Shown here in pieces: positions 43,148 through 52,829 of a DNA stretch of 64,000 nt. The notes under the pieces are model-generated. The model ran no database searches. It saw nothing but the letters and a program-made list of their open reading frames with translations, and was not told where the DNA came from. Position numbers and translations under genes: made by a program. Within the stretch, counting starts at the first letter, position 1. Every line of letters begins with the position of its first letter. The stretch covers positions 1 through 64,000 of the forward strand of contig CAUWAG010000004.1 of assembly GCA_963556695.1 (NCBI GenBank), read 5' to 3'. The DNA is from Anthostomella pinea. Taxonomy: Eukaryota; Ascomycota; Sordariomycetes; Xylariales; Xylariaceae.

Positions 43148-43854
43148 TGTTGGACTGTTAGTAGATGTGGTAGGAAGGGAAGGTTGGTCGAGAAGGTAGG
43201 TGACCGTTTGAAGCAGGGACGACAAGCAGGAGCACGGACCATAGTCTCGACGCGTGTATTACGGTCCGTGCACACACAACCCCACACCAACCGGGGTAAC
43301 CTGTCACATTATTCCGAGTCGATTAGATCTCGCCCCCCTCGCTCGCTATATGTCTTGGCCTTTGGCGATGAATGTGCCTGATAAACAGTACTCATGTATA
43401 GTTGCAATCAGATCACAGACGTTTATACTTCCTCCAGGAACCGCACCACTAAATTCTCGCAGCACGCGACTCTTACTCAAGTTAATCCTAGCACGCAAAA
43501 TGTTGCGAAATATAGAGGTCGTTGGCAACAGTGTCCTAGCCTATAAATCTACATATACTGGACTCGCAAGCGCAAGCGCAGCAATTCACTTGTCCATCAT
43601 AGCATTGCTGTGGCCCCCACAGCCTCTCCCGGTTGAACAAGTATGTGATTGGTCCATTAGCTCCACTCTTAGCGAACAGCCTCCCTTGCGGAAAACAGTC
43701 TGGTCGTGTGGATTTGGCTAGGGAAGAGAACAGTGCCATACCTAGCGCGGGGCTTTTCCAAAACTGAGGCATTCAGTTTGGGTTGAGCAGCCCAGGGGGC
43801 CAGCGGCAACGAGGTTATTATCCCTCAAACTACGGTTGGGGCCAATGCTGAGGC
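43148..43854. other. Upstream region of the zinc-finger pseudogene
   Basis: No supported gene. The GATGGGGAT repeat seen upstream of the other two J-domain loci is absent. A short relic may surround 43700-43850 and resume after the SINE. Confidence 0.4.
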
Positions 43855-43869
43855 TATGGTTGCCGTGGG

Positions 43870-44438
43870 GCCGTATGGCGCAATGGTCAAATGCGCCTGG
43901 TTGTGTTCTCGTTTGTGCGGTGGGCGACGAGAACAAGTGGGTTCGAATCCTGCTATGGCCCCCTTTCTGACCCGGCTTGTGCGAGTCGATAACCAGCACA
44001 CAACAGTGGAGAGGCCCCATTTATCGCAGAGCCCGATAGCCAAGCAGCTTGTCTCCACAATACCCACTCCTGCGAGGTTTTCCCCCTTGTGGTTTCCCTC
44101 GCCAGCAGATAACAAACACCTACTCCACTCACCAATGCGACATATATCGAACGGCTACTGGAACGATATGTACACCAGAGAACTGAGGTTCACTGGGTCG
44201 CTTTGTCACTAGATAGGAGGTTTTTCTGACGGAATCGTGTTTGGGTATTGACTAAAACCATCTGAACACTACAGATTGGTACCGCTACAGCGAGGATAGG
44301 CTCGTGCGCGGATCTGAATGTATCTAATTTGACACCTCTACAACCTTGCGATGCAATGGCTCTGGGAGGCGTGGTTTGCACTACTGAGGAGCTACCCCCC
44401 ACGTTAAATACAAAACAAACAAACAAAACAAACAAACA
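43870..44438 (+). mobile_element. SINE copy 4, best-preserved
   Basis: 569 bp, plus orientation, between perfect 15-bp duplications TATGGTTGCCGTGGG (43855-43869 and 44439-44453). The head is tRNA-derived: a seven-base acceptor-like stem GGCCGTA with TATGGCC, box A TGGCGCAATGG, box B GGTTCGAATCC. The anticodon arm is replaced by an 8-bp hairpin, TGTTCTCG/CGAGAACA. A body of about 330 bases follows. The last 90 bases (GCTCTGGGAGGCGTGGTTTG ... CACGTTAAATAC) and the (AAAC)n tail match the LINE 3' end. Confidence 0.95.
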
Positions 44439-44453
44439 TATGGTTGCCGTGGG

Positions 44454-45882
44454 CTTTAAGCCAGTCTTTGTTCCTATTGATCCAGATTCATGGCTCCTGT
44501 CGCTGAACACTCCATCTTAGAGAAAACCGTAGCCATCATCACTCAATGTGATCTCGGACACTTCCGCCAGCTAGCCGACAACCTGCGATGCGGTTTCCCT
44601 TCTTCGTGAAATGGGTCCCGTCGCCATTCTTGGGCTCGTACACACGTACAAGCGCATCGATTTTCCAGCCATTTCTGTCGGCGCAATCCTCGAATCAGGG
44701 CCCCAACTCGGGATACTGCTCGCTCACAACATCTTCGCCCAGGCCAAGGTGGTAGATCGTCATAATTTTAGCCATACAGGAGCTCTATCTCGCTGCTCAG
44801 ATCAATGCCGTGCTTCTCGGCCTCCGCATCCAGAGGATCCCGTGTGGCATACTAGTATAATGTTACGTCGTTAATCTTTTCTGAGATGATGCGAGGAAAC
44901 ACCGGCGGCTGGGTGGCTCTGGGGTGGAATTTCCTCTCCATGAACAGATTCGACGCATCGGCAACTTGGCCCTTGAGGCGCCTACCAGCTCAAGTCAAAC
45001 CCATGGTGGGCATTGATCAGGCTTAACTACCATGAAGGACGGCGACCGGCGGCAAAGCCACTAAACTTGCTGCTCCTGCTGCTGCTGTTGCTCTTTTTCA
45101 TGCTCGGTTATGTTAGCGGAAATGTGTTATCGACTTTAGGTAGATGTCTAGAGCAGGGGAGGTTTGTTAATGGTTATAACCTAGGCATAGTTTTTGAGCA
45201 AACAGCGAAATTAGCGAACTTAAATTTGTACAAGACAGAAGCTTACATGCTAATAACAAGAAGCGACCTTCAAACAGTGCCAAGTCGCAAGCCAACATAT
45301 TATAGTCCACATGCAGGATTAAATGTGTACGAACCGGCGTGCCTTGAACGACTAAGCCTCACTGCCTTGTAGAGGAGTAGTTACTTGTTAGTAAAACAAG
45401 GCGTAAGTACAGCCTCAACTCTGCTACATTGTGAGTACTGTTTAAATCTATAATGCCTGCAGCTGAGAATACAAAACTGTTTCGCATTAAATACCTAAGT
45501 GGCTTTTATGAAATATGAATTATGCACAGAGCCGATATTCGCCAAGAACAAAGGAAATCAAGGTAATACAGAACAAACAGCAAGCTTTATCATCTCTCCA
45601 TCTCTAAACGCTCCATGTTTCTTTGTCACCACTGCGAGACTTTTGCTACATGCTGACACGCATCAATTAAGGAACTGATTTCCCTTTCTGAATTGGCTCA
45701 ACAGTCTCGCACCACTTCATTCGGGGCATACATACCTGCCATCAACCCCTCTCCATCAGTTTGCTCTTCCGCTTTTCTTCTACATCCGGACGTCAACTCC
45801 CACGACTTGCGGAATTCCTGTTATAGTGGCCGGGCCCGTTGGGCTCCCATAGTCCACCGCAACTTGTGCCAGAGACCGTGAC
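44454..45882. other. Interval with unrecognised coding relics
   Basis: From 44490 to about 45010 the plus strand has protein-like stretches in alternating frames (for example ILEKTVAIITQCDLGHFRQL) that look like a decayed gene split by SINE 4; family unknown. A frame at 45013-45372 with a poly-Leu segment is doubtful. Nothing else is seen up to 45882. Confidence 0.3.
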
Positions 45883-48297
45883 ATGGAAGCCGCCACCGAG
45901 GACCACTTGCGAGAGCGAGAGCGCCGCCACCACGAGACTTCGTCGCGATCCTCCAAACCACGAACTCCTGTAGAAAGCGAATCGCGCACCTCATATCAGA
46001 GGCATCGCACGAAGAAAGAGAAAGAACATAACCGAGAGAAGAAGGCTCCCTCGATAAGCGACCTAGTACCAGAGATCTCAAGAACGTCGATCCCCAGTAG
46101 TCGAGTCAGCTTGCCGCACACTAGCTTCAGCAAGGTACATAGTAAACAAGCCGTACATTCACACAGTCAAGAGGACGTAGGGACACCCACTCTTGCCAAC
46201 AAATATCCCCTCACCCCGGAGGTCGCCGATCTCGGCTCCAAAAACAGGGGAAGGTCTAATCCAGCAGATGGGTTAGGAAGTAGGAAGCAGAGCGCGCAGA
46301 AAGATGATCATCGACCACCTAGCCCTCCTGGGACCGATGTATCAGATGAAAAAAAGAGACGGAGCAAGACGCCCACACCGAGACTGAGGAAAGAACATGG
46401 GTCTGGATTAGAAAGACCGAGATCTACAGCAACAGGCCTTTCCCGTTCGAGCTCACGGCGAGATGAAGAGTCCCAGCTGTCTACCAAAATCAAGACCCCG
46501 AGCCGAGCTACTTTCATCAAGTCACCTACGTTGAAGCAACCGCCTGGCGCGCAGATAGTCGACAATAATGGAAGATCCTCCATCCTCAGTGGTACCAAGA
46601 CCTCGGTTGCGCCTAAGAGAAAAGCATCGGCGAAAGACCCGAAATTGCTCAGCCCGATCGAGACTGACGACTCACCAGTTTATGTACAGAATATACAGGA
46701 AGTACCTCGGGTTGACTATCTACTTCAGAATGGTGGATTGGCACATACGGTATCCAAACACTTTCTATCTGCTATACCACGCCAAAGTGGGACGCGGCTA
46801 TCAAACCCACCCCTAGCAGGCTGTGAAACCTTGTTTGCACCTCTTTTTAACATCCTAGATCAGTACCATTCCGTCATCCACAAGCAAGGTTCAGTTGCAG
46901 TGGCCACGGGACACGAGTCCGGTACCCGCCGGTTACTAGATCGACTGGAGGAAGTCTTCTCTAGAGATCTACCAGCTGAAGGATGCTCTTGTATCATGTG
47001 CGAGATCGCCCCTGAGGAACACCGAGGATTGGGATGGGGGGAAATCCTGGAGCACGTAAGTGGTAAGGTGGAGCTACCATCATGGCCACCATTCGATCTT
47101 GCATCTCTGGGAGCGACTGCAACCAAGAATACGGCAGACATACCACCAAGGCCACGTTCACCAATCAAGTTAGTCCCTGACATTGCAGAAGAGTTCCGGG
47201 ATCATTACCTACAGCAATGGAAGAAGGTCAGGTCGGCTGTCGATACGTGGACGAACAACTGCACAGAATCACCCGCACCATCCCCTTCCCATGTTGATGA
47301 TGAGATCTTAACGTTCGCTATCCATACAAACCTAGATCAGGAGGAGCGGCCCTACTTCAACGCCCTATTGTCCGGTACTCGGGAACTACAGTCTGCTTTT
47401 AGGGCACCGACACCGTTGCGGAAGCCTCGGACGGACTTCATTATGATGACTGGGCTTCAGCTACAGCGACTATATCGCTTGTCTCAGACACCGCGAGATG
47501 CTGAGACTGCCGTATATCGCGTCAAGCACCCATTGTACCACGACATCCTAACAACGATGATGGACATCAGACCACAAGAGTGGGAGTTCCTTATTTCAGG
47601 CTGGTGTGATGGTTTCCTGTGTCCTGGGGCTGATAGGGACGATGCGATGACGATTACCGCCGACAATCCATTGTCTCGAGGCAGTTTGCCTGGCCATGGG
47701 TTCTTTCCTCCACCGCCATCTAGGGAACCGATGGATCCGGGCATGCCACGAGCTCCCGGCTTTGGTGCTTCTCGCTCTAGCAAGCCGTATTCTCAAATCA
47801 ACTCCTGTGGCGCGACACCCGCTTCCTTTATTTCGCTGTATTCTTCATCGTCAACATCTCCGGGTCACAACCAGCCACCGGTGTCTCATGATGAAGAGAT
47901 TGAGATGGTCGCTCTGGCGGGAATAGAGCAAGGGATATACCAGGGCATGGAGGCGCTCGAAGATGCGTTCGAGAAACTACACGAACGTGCCGAGATGGTG
48001 CGGCATGCCCTTCGGCAGCGTAACAAGGGTCTATTGATGAGCAAGCAGCGTCGCCGTCTTGGGAAAATCGATATGCTGCCTCAACTATCTGACACCTCGG
48101 CAGGTAATGAAAGGCCATCTTGGGCTACTGGAGACGACTACAAAGTCATGAGCGAAAGCGACTGGGATGAGGATGATTTCGACATAGCGCCGGAGGATTC
48201 GGCAAGCAACATTCCGAGCTCGAAGTATCGACGTCCGAAACGACAAAACCAGAAGAACATACCAGCAACCATCAAAGAGGACGATAATGAGAACTGA
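45883..48297 (+). CDS. Conserved ascomycete protein of unknown function
   Basis: 804 residues, one exon. Residues 1-270 are disordered, very rich in Arg, Ser and Lys (RERERRHHETSSRSSKPR), and probably nuclear. Residues about 285-620 look globular and conserved: YLLQNGGLAHTVSKHFLSA, a CSCIMCE cysteine cluster near 365, and WEFLISGWCDGFLCPGADRD. The C-terminal part has a helical segment (about 675-720) and an acidic tail. I recall close relatives in filamentous fungi being labelled 5-methylcytosine G/T mismatch DNA glycosylase, but I see no helix-hairpin-helix glycosylase motif and would not use that name. This looks like an ordinary core gene among the subtelomeric debris. Confidence 0.75.
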   Translation: MEAATEDHLRERERRHHETSSRSSKPRTPVESESRTSYQRHRTKKEKEHNREKKAPSISDLVPEISRTSIPSSRVSLPHTSFSKVHSKQAVHSHSQEDVGTPTLANKYPLTPEVADLGSKNRGRSNPADGLGSRKQSAQKDDHRPPSPPGTDVSDEKKRRSKTPTPRLRKEHGSGLERPRSTATGLSRSSSRRDEESQLSTKIKTPSRATFIKSPTLKQPPGAQIVDNNGRSSILSGTKTSVAPKRKASAKDPKLLSPIETDDSPVYVQNIQEVPRVDYLLQNGGLAHTVSKHFLSAIPRQSGTRLSNPPLAGCETLFAPLFNILDQYHSVIHKQGSVAVATGHESGTRRLLDRLEEVFSRDLPAEGCSCIMCEIAPEEHRGLGWGEILEHVSGKVELPSWPPFDLASLGATATKNTADIPPRPRSPIKLVPDIAEEFRDHYLQQWKKVRSAVDTWTNNCTESPAPSPSHVDDEILTFAIHTNLDQEERPYFNALLSGTRELQSAFRAPTPLRKPRTDFIMMTGLQLQRLYRLSQTPRDAETAVYRVKHPLYHDILTTMMDIRPQEWEFLISGWCDGFLCPGADRDDAMTITADNPLSRGSLPGHGFFPPPPSREPMDPGMPRAPGFGASRSSKPYSQINSCGATPASFISLYSSSSTSPGHNQPPVSHDEEIEMVALAGIEQGIYQGMEALEDAFEKLHERAEMVRHALRQRNKGLLMSKQRRRLGKIDMLPQLSDTSAGNERPSWATGDDYKVMSESDWDEDDFDIAPEDSASNIPSSKYRRPKRQNQKNIPATIKEDDNEN

Positions 48298-48587
48298 CCT
48301 CAATGCGCTGGGATGCACTGCAGTGAAGCAGAAAAGAAATGGGCGTTCTTCGAGGCTGGTCCTGGGATATGGCTATTACAGCACTTAGGCAATATCACGC
48401 GGTTGTCAACCTTAATGGTTGACTCGCAGTAGTAATCAACTTATTACTTAGACATACCGTGCTTGTCGTACCGGTATTACCAGGGTTTACCAAGCCAGGT
48501 GCACCGAGTGAAGATTACAGCACGTCCGACTGCCTTGCGCAAATGTTAGTCTCAGTGAGCAGGGGGCCAGTGCATTGACAGTCGAAT

Positions 48588-49149
48588 GATTGATTTGATT
48601 GATTGATTGTATTTATCGTGGGTACAGTCCCTCAACAGGGCAAACCACGCCTCCCAGAGCCATTGCATCGCAAGGTTATAGAGGTGTCAGTCTAGATACA
48701 TTCAGATCTGTACACGAGCCCATCCTCGCTGTAGCGGTACCAATCTGGAGTGTCCAGATGGTTTTAGTCAATACCCAAGCACAATTCCGTCAGAAAACCC
48801 TCCTGTCCAGTAACAAAGTGACCCAATGAATCTCAGTCCTCTGGTGTACATATCGTTCCAGTAGCCGTTCGATATATGCCGCATTGGTGGGTGAAATAGG
48901 TGTTTGTTATCTGCTAACGAGGGAAGCCATAAGGGGAAAAACCTCGCAGGAGTGGGTATTATAGAAACAAGCTGCTTGGCTATCGGGCTCTGCGATAATG
49001 GGGCCTCTCTACTGTCGTGTGCTGGTTATCGACTCGCACAAGCCGGGTCAGAAGGGGGCCATAGCAGGATTCAAACCCACTTGTTCTCGTCGCCCACCGC
49101 ATAAACGAGAACACAACCAGGCGCATTTGACCATTGCGCCATACGGCCA
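48588..49149 (-). mobile_element. SINE copy 5
   Basis: 562 bp, minus orientation, (CAAT)-tailed subfamily. Flanked by the 12-bp duplication TGACAGTCGAAT (48576-48587 and 49150-49161). It is more mutated than copy 4, with several C-to-T/G-to-A changes in the body and GGTTTGAATCC at box B. Confidence 0.92.
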
Positions 49150-49161
49150 TGACAGTCGAAT

Positions 49162-49420
49162 TGTTGAATGTTGTATGGGTGCGTGAGTGTGGGTGTTGGA
49201 GGAGTGACTGTGATGATGTGGATACCAAAGGCTCACTGCTACTGACCGTGCCCGATTTAAGACTGCGATCAGTCCGCACGGGTTTCTCGTCAAGCAAGAG
49301 AGCGATCTGCTGGTAATGGTCTACACCACGTTCGATGAAGTCATACAATACGTCTACTTGCATGCCGAACCCCCACGCATTCAAGTTGCATTTATTGGAC
49401 ATATTGTTCGTTCCCCACAA
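49162..49420 (-). pseudogene. Possible gene fragment beside SINE 5
   Basis: The minus-strand frame from 49420 (VDVLYDFIERGVDHYQQIALLL) reads like protein up to the SINE insertion point and does not continue convincingly beyond it. Unknown family. It could equally be chance. Confidence 0.25.
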
Positions 49421-49726
49421 TAAATACGCTCAAACATTAAAATACGGCCTGCCCGGAGACAAATTCATTACACGAGCAAGCTTTCCATTCCCAGCCCCTG
49501 TCGCTCGGTTCCCTGGCGCGGGGGATCGGATGCCATGGTCGCGTTTTCCCGCGCTGGTCTGGTCTTTCCGTCCACAAACCCTGTCATGACCGTCCTGTGT
49601 GGTTGAGTCCCCTGGCCTCGGAGTTCATTTTTTCCGTGTCGCCGAGGGCCTTCCTTCATTCCCTCTTGCGCCCGCAACAGAGCGTTTACAAACCTTAGTC
49701 CCGTGTGCTGGGTATGCATTGGTGCA

Positions 49727-50158
49727 TTACCTGCTCAGGTCGAACCGAACACGTTTCAAAGATGGGTTTGGTGATGTATCACGAAAAGTGATTTCTTTGT
49801 TGTGCCCAGCGATCCTTAAATTTTGCCAGAGCTCTTTCACAATTTCTTGGTACTGGGTAGATTCTTTATTTATGTGCTCCTGTGAGGTCTCGGGGGCCCT
49901 CTGTTCCATCTGGTCACGTTTTGTTCTAGCTTCTGGATTTATCGCCGCCCGGCTGCGCTCATGCCGTTCAGGTTCGTCGTATCCGTCATCCCCTGCTCTG
50001 GTCTTTTGCTTCACTTCCAGGCGCCAGACTTCACAACAAATCCGACACAGAATCGTTACCCGTTCGCTTCTAGTCTGGAAGCAATGTTTCTTGGGAAAAA
50101 GGTCGTCGGTTTTGGGACTGGAACTGTGAGGCTCGGGATGAAATAAATCTGTCGACAT
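49727..50158 (-). CDS. Small charged protein, unknown
   Basis: 143 residues from ATG 50158 (the same frame extends upstream to 50296, but this ATG gives a cleaner N-terminus). Contains CRICCEVWRLEVKQK near residue 40, a charged middle, and a helical segment with IVKELWQNL. No signal peptide or known domain. The opposite strand is also open over this stretch, so the strand is not certain. Confidence 0.35.
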   Translation of the reverse strand: MSTDLFHPEPHSSSPKTDDLFPKKHCFQTRSERVTILCRICCEVWRLEVKQKTRAGDDGYDEPERHERSRAAINPEARTKRDQMEQRAPETSQEHINKESTQYQEIVKELWQNLRIAGHNKEITFRDTSPNPSLKRVRFDLSR

Positions 50159-50296
50159 GGTACTGGGTGAGAGGTGACGGTGAGAATCCCTGCCGGTGTC
50201 CAACGGAGTCGCGCGCCGCACCCTTCGACAGTGGTGGGTAAATGTAATGGAGGACATTAAGGCCTGACTTGCTGCCTCTGGTAGAACATAAAGCAA

Positions 50297-50713
50297 GCAG
50301 ACACGTATATTATGATCTAAAAGAAAAAGTTTCTGGTGGCTTTAATACCAGTGCTAAAACAAAGAACAGACAAAATAACCTGGCGGCTTTATAGTACGTG
50401 ATCATCTAGAATCCTGGTCTTTGGCATGGCAAACAAGTATTTTCATGGCCAACTGCCCGCATTACGTTACAAGGGATGAGAACAGGAATGTAGATTCATG
50501 TGCTATGGACCGGACCTGCCGCATGCGGCCAAATAAACCATACCAATCGAATCTAGTCTATGGACCAAGCCTCCTAAAGTCCCCCCGGTTGGCCAGCAAT
50601 CCGCAGAGCCCGTCTCTCTCCCCAGAATCTCTCATCCGCAGACACAGTACATAACTTGGGCTCTTACTCAATTTTAGATAAAGTTATTGTCAAGCTGTTC
50701 ACAGATAGCCCTG
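50297..50713. other. Intergenic
   Basis: No gene or element recognised. It contains the possible shifted C-terminus of the neighbouring DUF7492-like gene (about 50680-50790). Confidence 0.4.
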
Positions 50714-51193
50714 CTATTCGCGTCTTGTTTGTGGATAAAGTTCACGTTCTGGTCCGCCGACAGGCTGAACTCGTCTAGGTTGATGTCCATACATGATGCC
50801 ACTCTTGTCTGGCTTGACGTTTGTGTTGCTTTTGGTAAGGGTTACATGGCTATTTTCCTGGTACCGCAAGGCAACAAGGTCACCGGGCGCAACGTGCAGC
50901 ATTGGGTAGTTTTCACTGTAATTGCTGACCTGCTGTGTTGCTTTGCAGATGCGGTCGTCGGAGTGGATCACCTTGCCATCAGGACGACCGTTGGAGGGGA
51001 GCAGGTACGTGTTCTCAGCATCATTGAACCCTGGCTCTGTGTGACCAACATAACCTCGGATAAAGCCTGCCAGTGCGATCATGGTGCCGTTAGAAGCAAT
51101 CCTTACAAGCTGCTTGACCCACGAATATGTCAGGATGAGCGGAATAGAAATTGCTAATATAAGAAGCAACGTGTAAAGGCCAAACGGCGCCAT
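50714..51193 (-). pseudogene. DUF7492-like secreted protein, truncated
   Basis: 159 residues. A hydrophobic signal segment (LYTLLLILAISIPLILTYSW) precedes a domain resembling the fungal DUF7492 family: GYVGHTEPGFNDAENTYLLP, then CKATQQVSNYSENYPMLHV and GDLVALRYQENSHVTL. In such LPMO-like proteins the first mature residue is normally His (HSWV); here it is Tyr (YSWV), a one-base CAT-to-TAT change. After HVTL the expected continuation is lost and a different frame (MDINLDEFSLSADQN) runs on to about 50680. The family is usually longer, so I take this as a broken gene. Confidence 0.55.
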
Positions 51194-51532
51194 TATGTAT
51201 TGATAACTCTAAAACTCAGTCTGGTCTTTTACCTTTTATGTGGAAAGAACGGGCAAGGAAGATACTTGGCGATAGGCAAGCCTATAAGGCCAATGTGAGG
51301 TATTGAGCTTCTTATTTATATCATAGCAGAGCTTTAATACAGAGCAAGTATTTGGGATACAACGAGTCCCAAGTCCAGGATTTGGTTTGTCTCCGCAGTT
51401 ACCGGCTATTCATTGCCCGTCCAGCGCCCCCAGCCCGTAATAAATTTGTAATCAGGGTACAAAAAACTCGATGTCTAGCAACTTTAAGGTTCCCTCTTGA
51501 AGACGAGGTGAAGTCTTCCAAGATCGTCCTCG
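51194..51532. other. Intergenic, nothing recognised
   Basis: No ORF with support. Probable promoter of the DUF7492-like gene at its left side. Confidence 0.5.
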
Positions 51533-51910
51533 TCAGGACGTGCAAAAATTCTTCTTTGACCTTGGGGCACCACTAGTCTTTGCACCTCGTGCCTGTATGG
51601 GCGATTCCGCGCCAGAATCAAGCGTGTAGGTAGAGTCGCTCAATATAGACTCGCAGGAAGGCATAGGGCGACCAATCCTGCTAGATTTAGGAATGTCATC
51701 CGGTGCAATGTGGTCGTCAATGGGCGAGGTGAATCCGAGACGGCGCAACATGCCTTCTTCTGGCTCAAACGCAAAGGTCCTCCCCCCGCTGATGCCCACG
51801 AGCACCACATGGGCACTCGTAATATTGTTTATCTCGTACACTTTCCTGACCAAGCTTTCTCGTCGCATCTCAAATGCCCTCTTTTCCTTCTGAGTATATG
51901 TCCGCGCCAT
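51533..51910 (-). CDS. Short MADS-like protein
   Basis: 125 residues from ATG 51910 (an upstream in-frame start at 52006 is possible). Residues 6-60 (QKEKRAFEMRRESLVRKVYE then INNITSAHVVLVGISGGRTF) follow the pattern of the divergent MADS-type domains expanded in some ascomycetes: a basic helix, (K)KxYE, and a hydrophobic strand pair. The tail is Ser/Pro-rich. If correct, it is a DNA-binding or dimerising regulator. The match is by pattern only. Confidence 0.4.
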   Translation of the reverse strand: MARTYTQKEKRAFEMRRESLVRKVYEINNITSAHVVLVGISGGRTFAFEPEEGMLRRLGFTSPIDDHIAPDDIPKSSRIGRPMPSCESILSDSTYTLDSGAESPIQARGAKTSGAPRSKKNFCTS

Positions 51911-52006
51911 TCTGAAGCTAGTTCTTTGTCGAAGTGGGCAGGCTGCGTGATTGATCTGGAGTAAGCGTCTATGAATATTGGTGAAATTGTGCGGCTGGTG
52001 AGGCAC

Positions 52007-52430
52007 AAATTGCGAGCGGGATGGCTATTTCTTAAAACCCCGGCATGGGGTACCGTGTCTGGTGTTGTGCAATCCGCATATAGCTACCATTGCCTGGGTC
52101 TGGGATGTGGTTGACCCCTCGTGGTTGGAAGGTATGGTCCCATACTCTGAATAATTCTGTCATGTGGAACGGGGCGCGTCAGTCGTATTTTTAGCTCAAG
52201 GGCACAGAGGAAATATTTGTGCAAGGGAGTCGGCGTTCGTAATGCTCACCGTACAGTGTGGGGATCCAGTTGCTGTCAAACGCATGCGGTACATTGCTAC
52301 CTACGATGAGCAGACGGCGACTAATAAACTGTGTCATCGTAATACTGGTAAGGATGCAACACTGGTAGGATGGGACATTTGGGTACTGGTCAGGGGCTCT
52401 ACTAGTCCATGCAAGATCCGTCTAACTAAG
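52007..52430. other. Intergenic with doubtful ORF
   Basis: A 100-residue plus-strand frame (52164-52466) runs into the 41-bp repeat and has no recognisable content. Confidence 0.35.
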
Positions 52431-52590
52431 AAGGCAGACTATTTTCATACCAGAAGGAGGCTGTGACTAATAGGGCACACTATTTCTATACTAGTATCAG
52501 GCCGTGATTAGTAAGCCACCCGATTTTGGTACCAGAAAGAGGCCGTGACTAGTAATGCACGTTATTTTCATACCAGTCAACCCAGGGAGA
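52431..52590. repeat. 41-bp tandem repeat, about 3.8 copies
   Basis: Units start at 52431, 52472, 52513 and 52554, with a shared core GGC.GTGACTAGT and TATTTTCATACCAG. Units differ at 20-30 per cent of positions, so the array is old. Confidence 0.8.
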
Positions 52591-52829
52591 CCGTTAAGGG
52601 CAAGGCACATTGTCTGTGTGACTGGTAAGGTGCCTAAAAATACGAAATTTTGGTTCATCGAGACATTATAGCACCTAATATATCCTAAATCGAGGCATGA
52701 CTGGTACAAGGTCCTGGCTATACGCGCCCCCGTTTCCAGGATCTAGCGGCAGTGGCAACGAGCCGCAAGTAGGGCTTTTCAAGAAATGGGTTTAAGTCCT
52801 GACACCTCATATCCGGCAGGGCGATATTG

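Noticed and set aside
43869..43962. Functional tRNA genes at the five box A/box B sites
   Set aside because: Each is the head of a SINE with duplicated target sites, and the anticodon arm is replaced by a long hairpin. It is a tRNA-derived promoter and not a tRNA.
44490..45372. Functional gene after SINE 4
   Set aside because: Protein-like stretches change frame repeatedly and match nothing I recognise. Treated as a relic.
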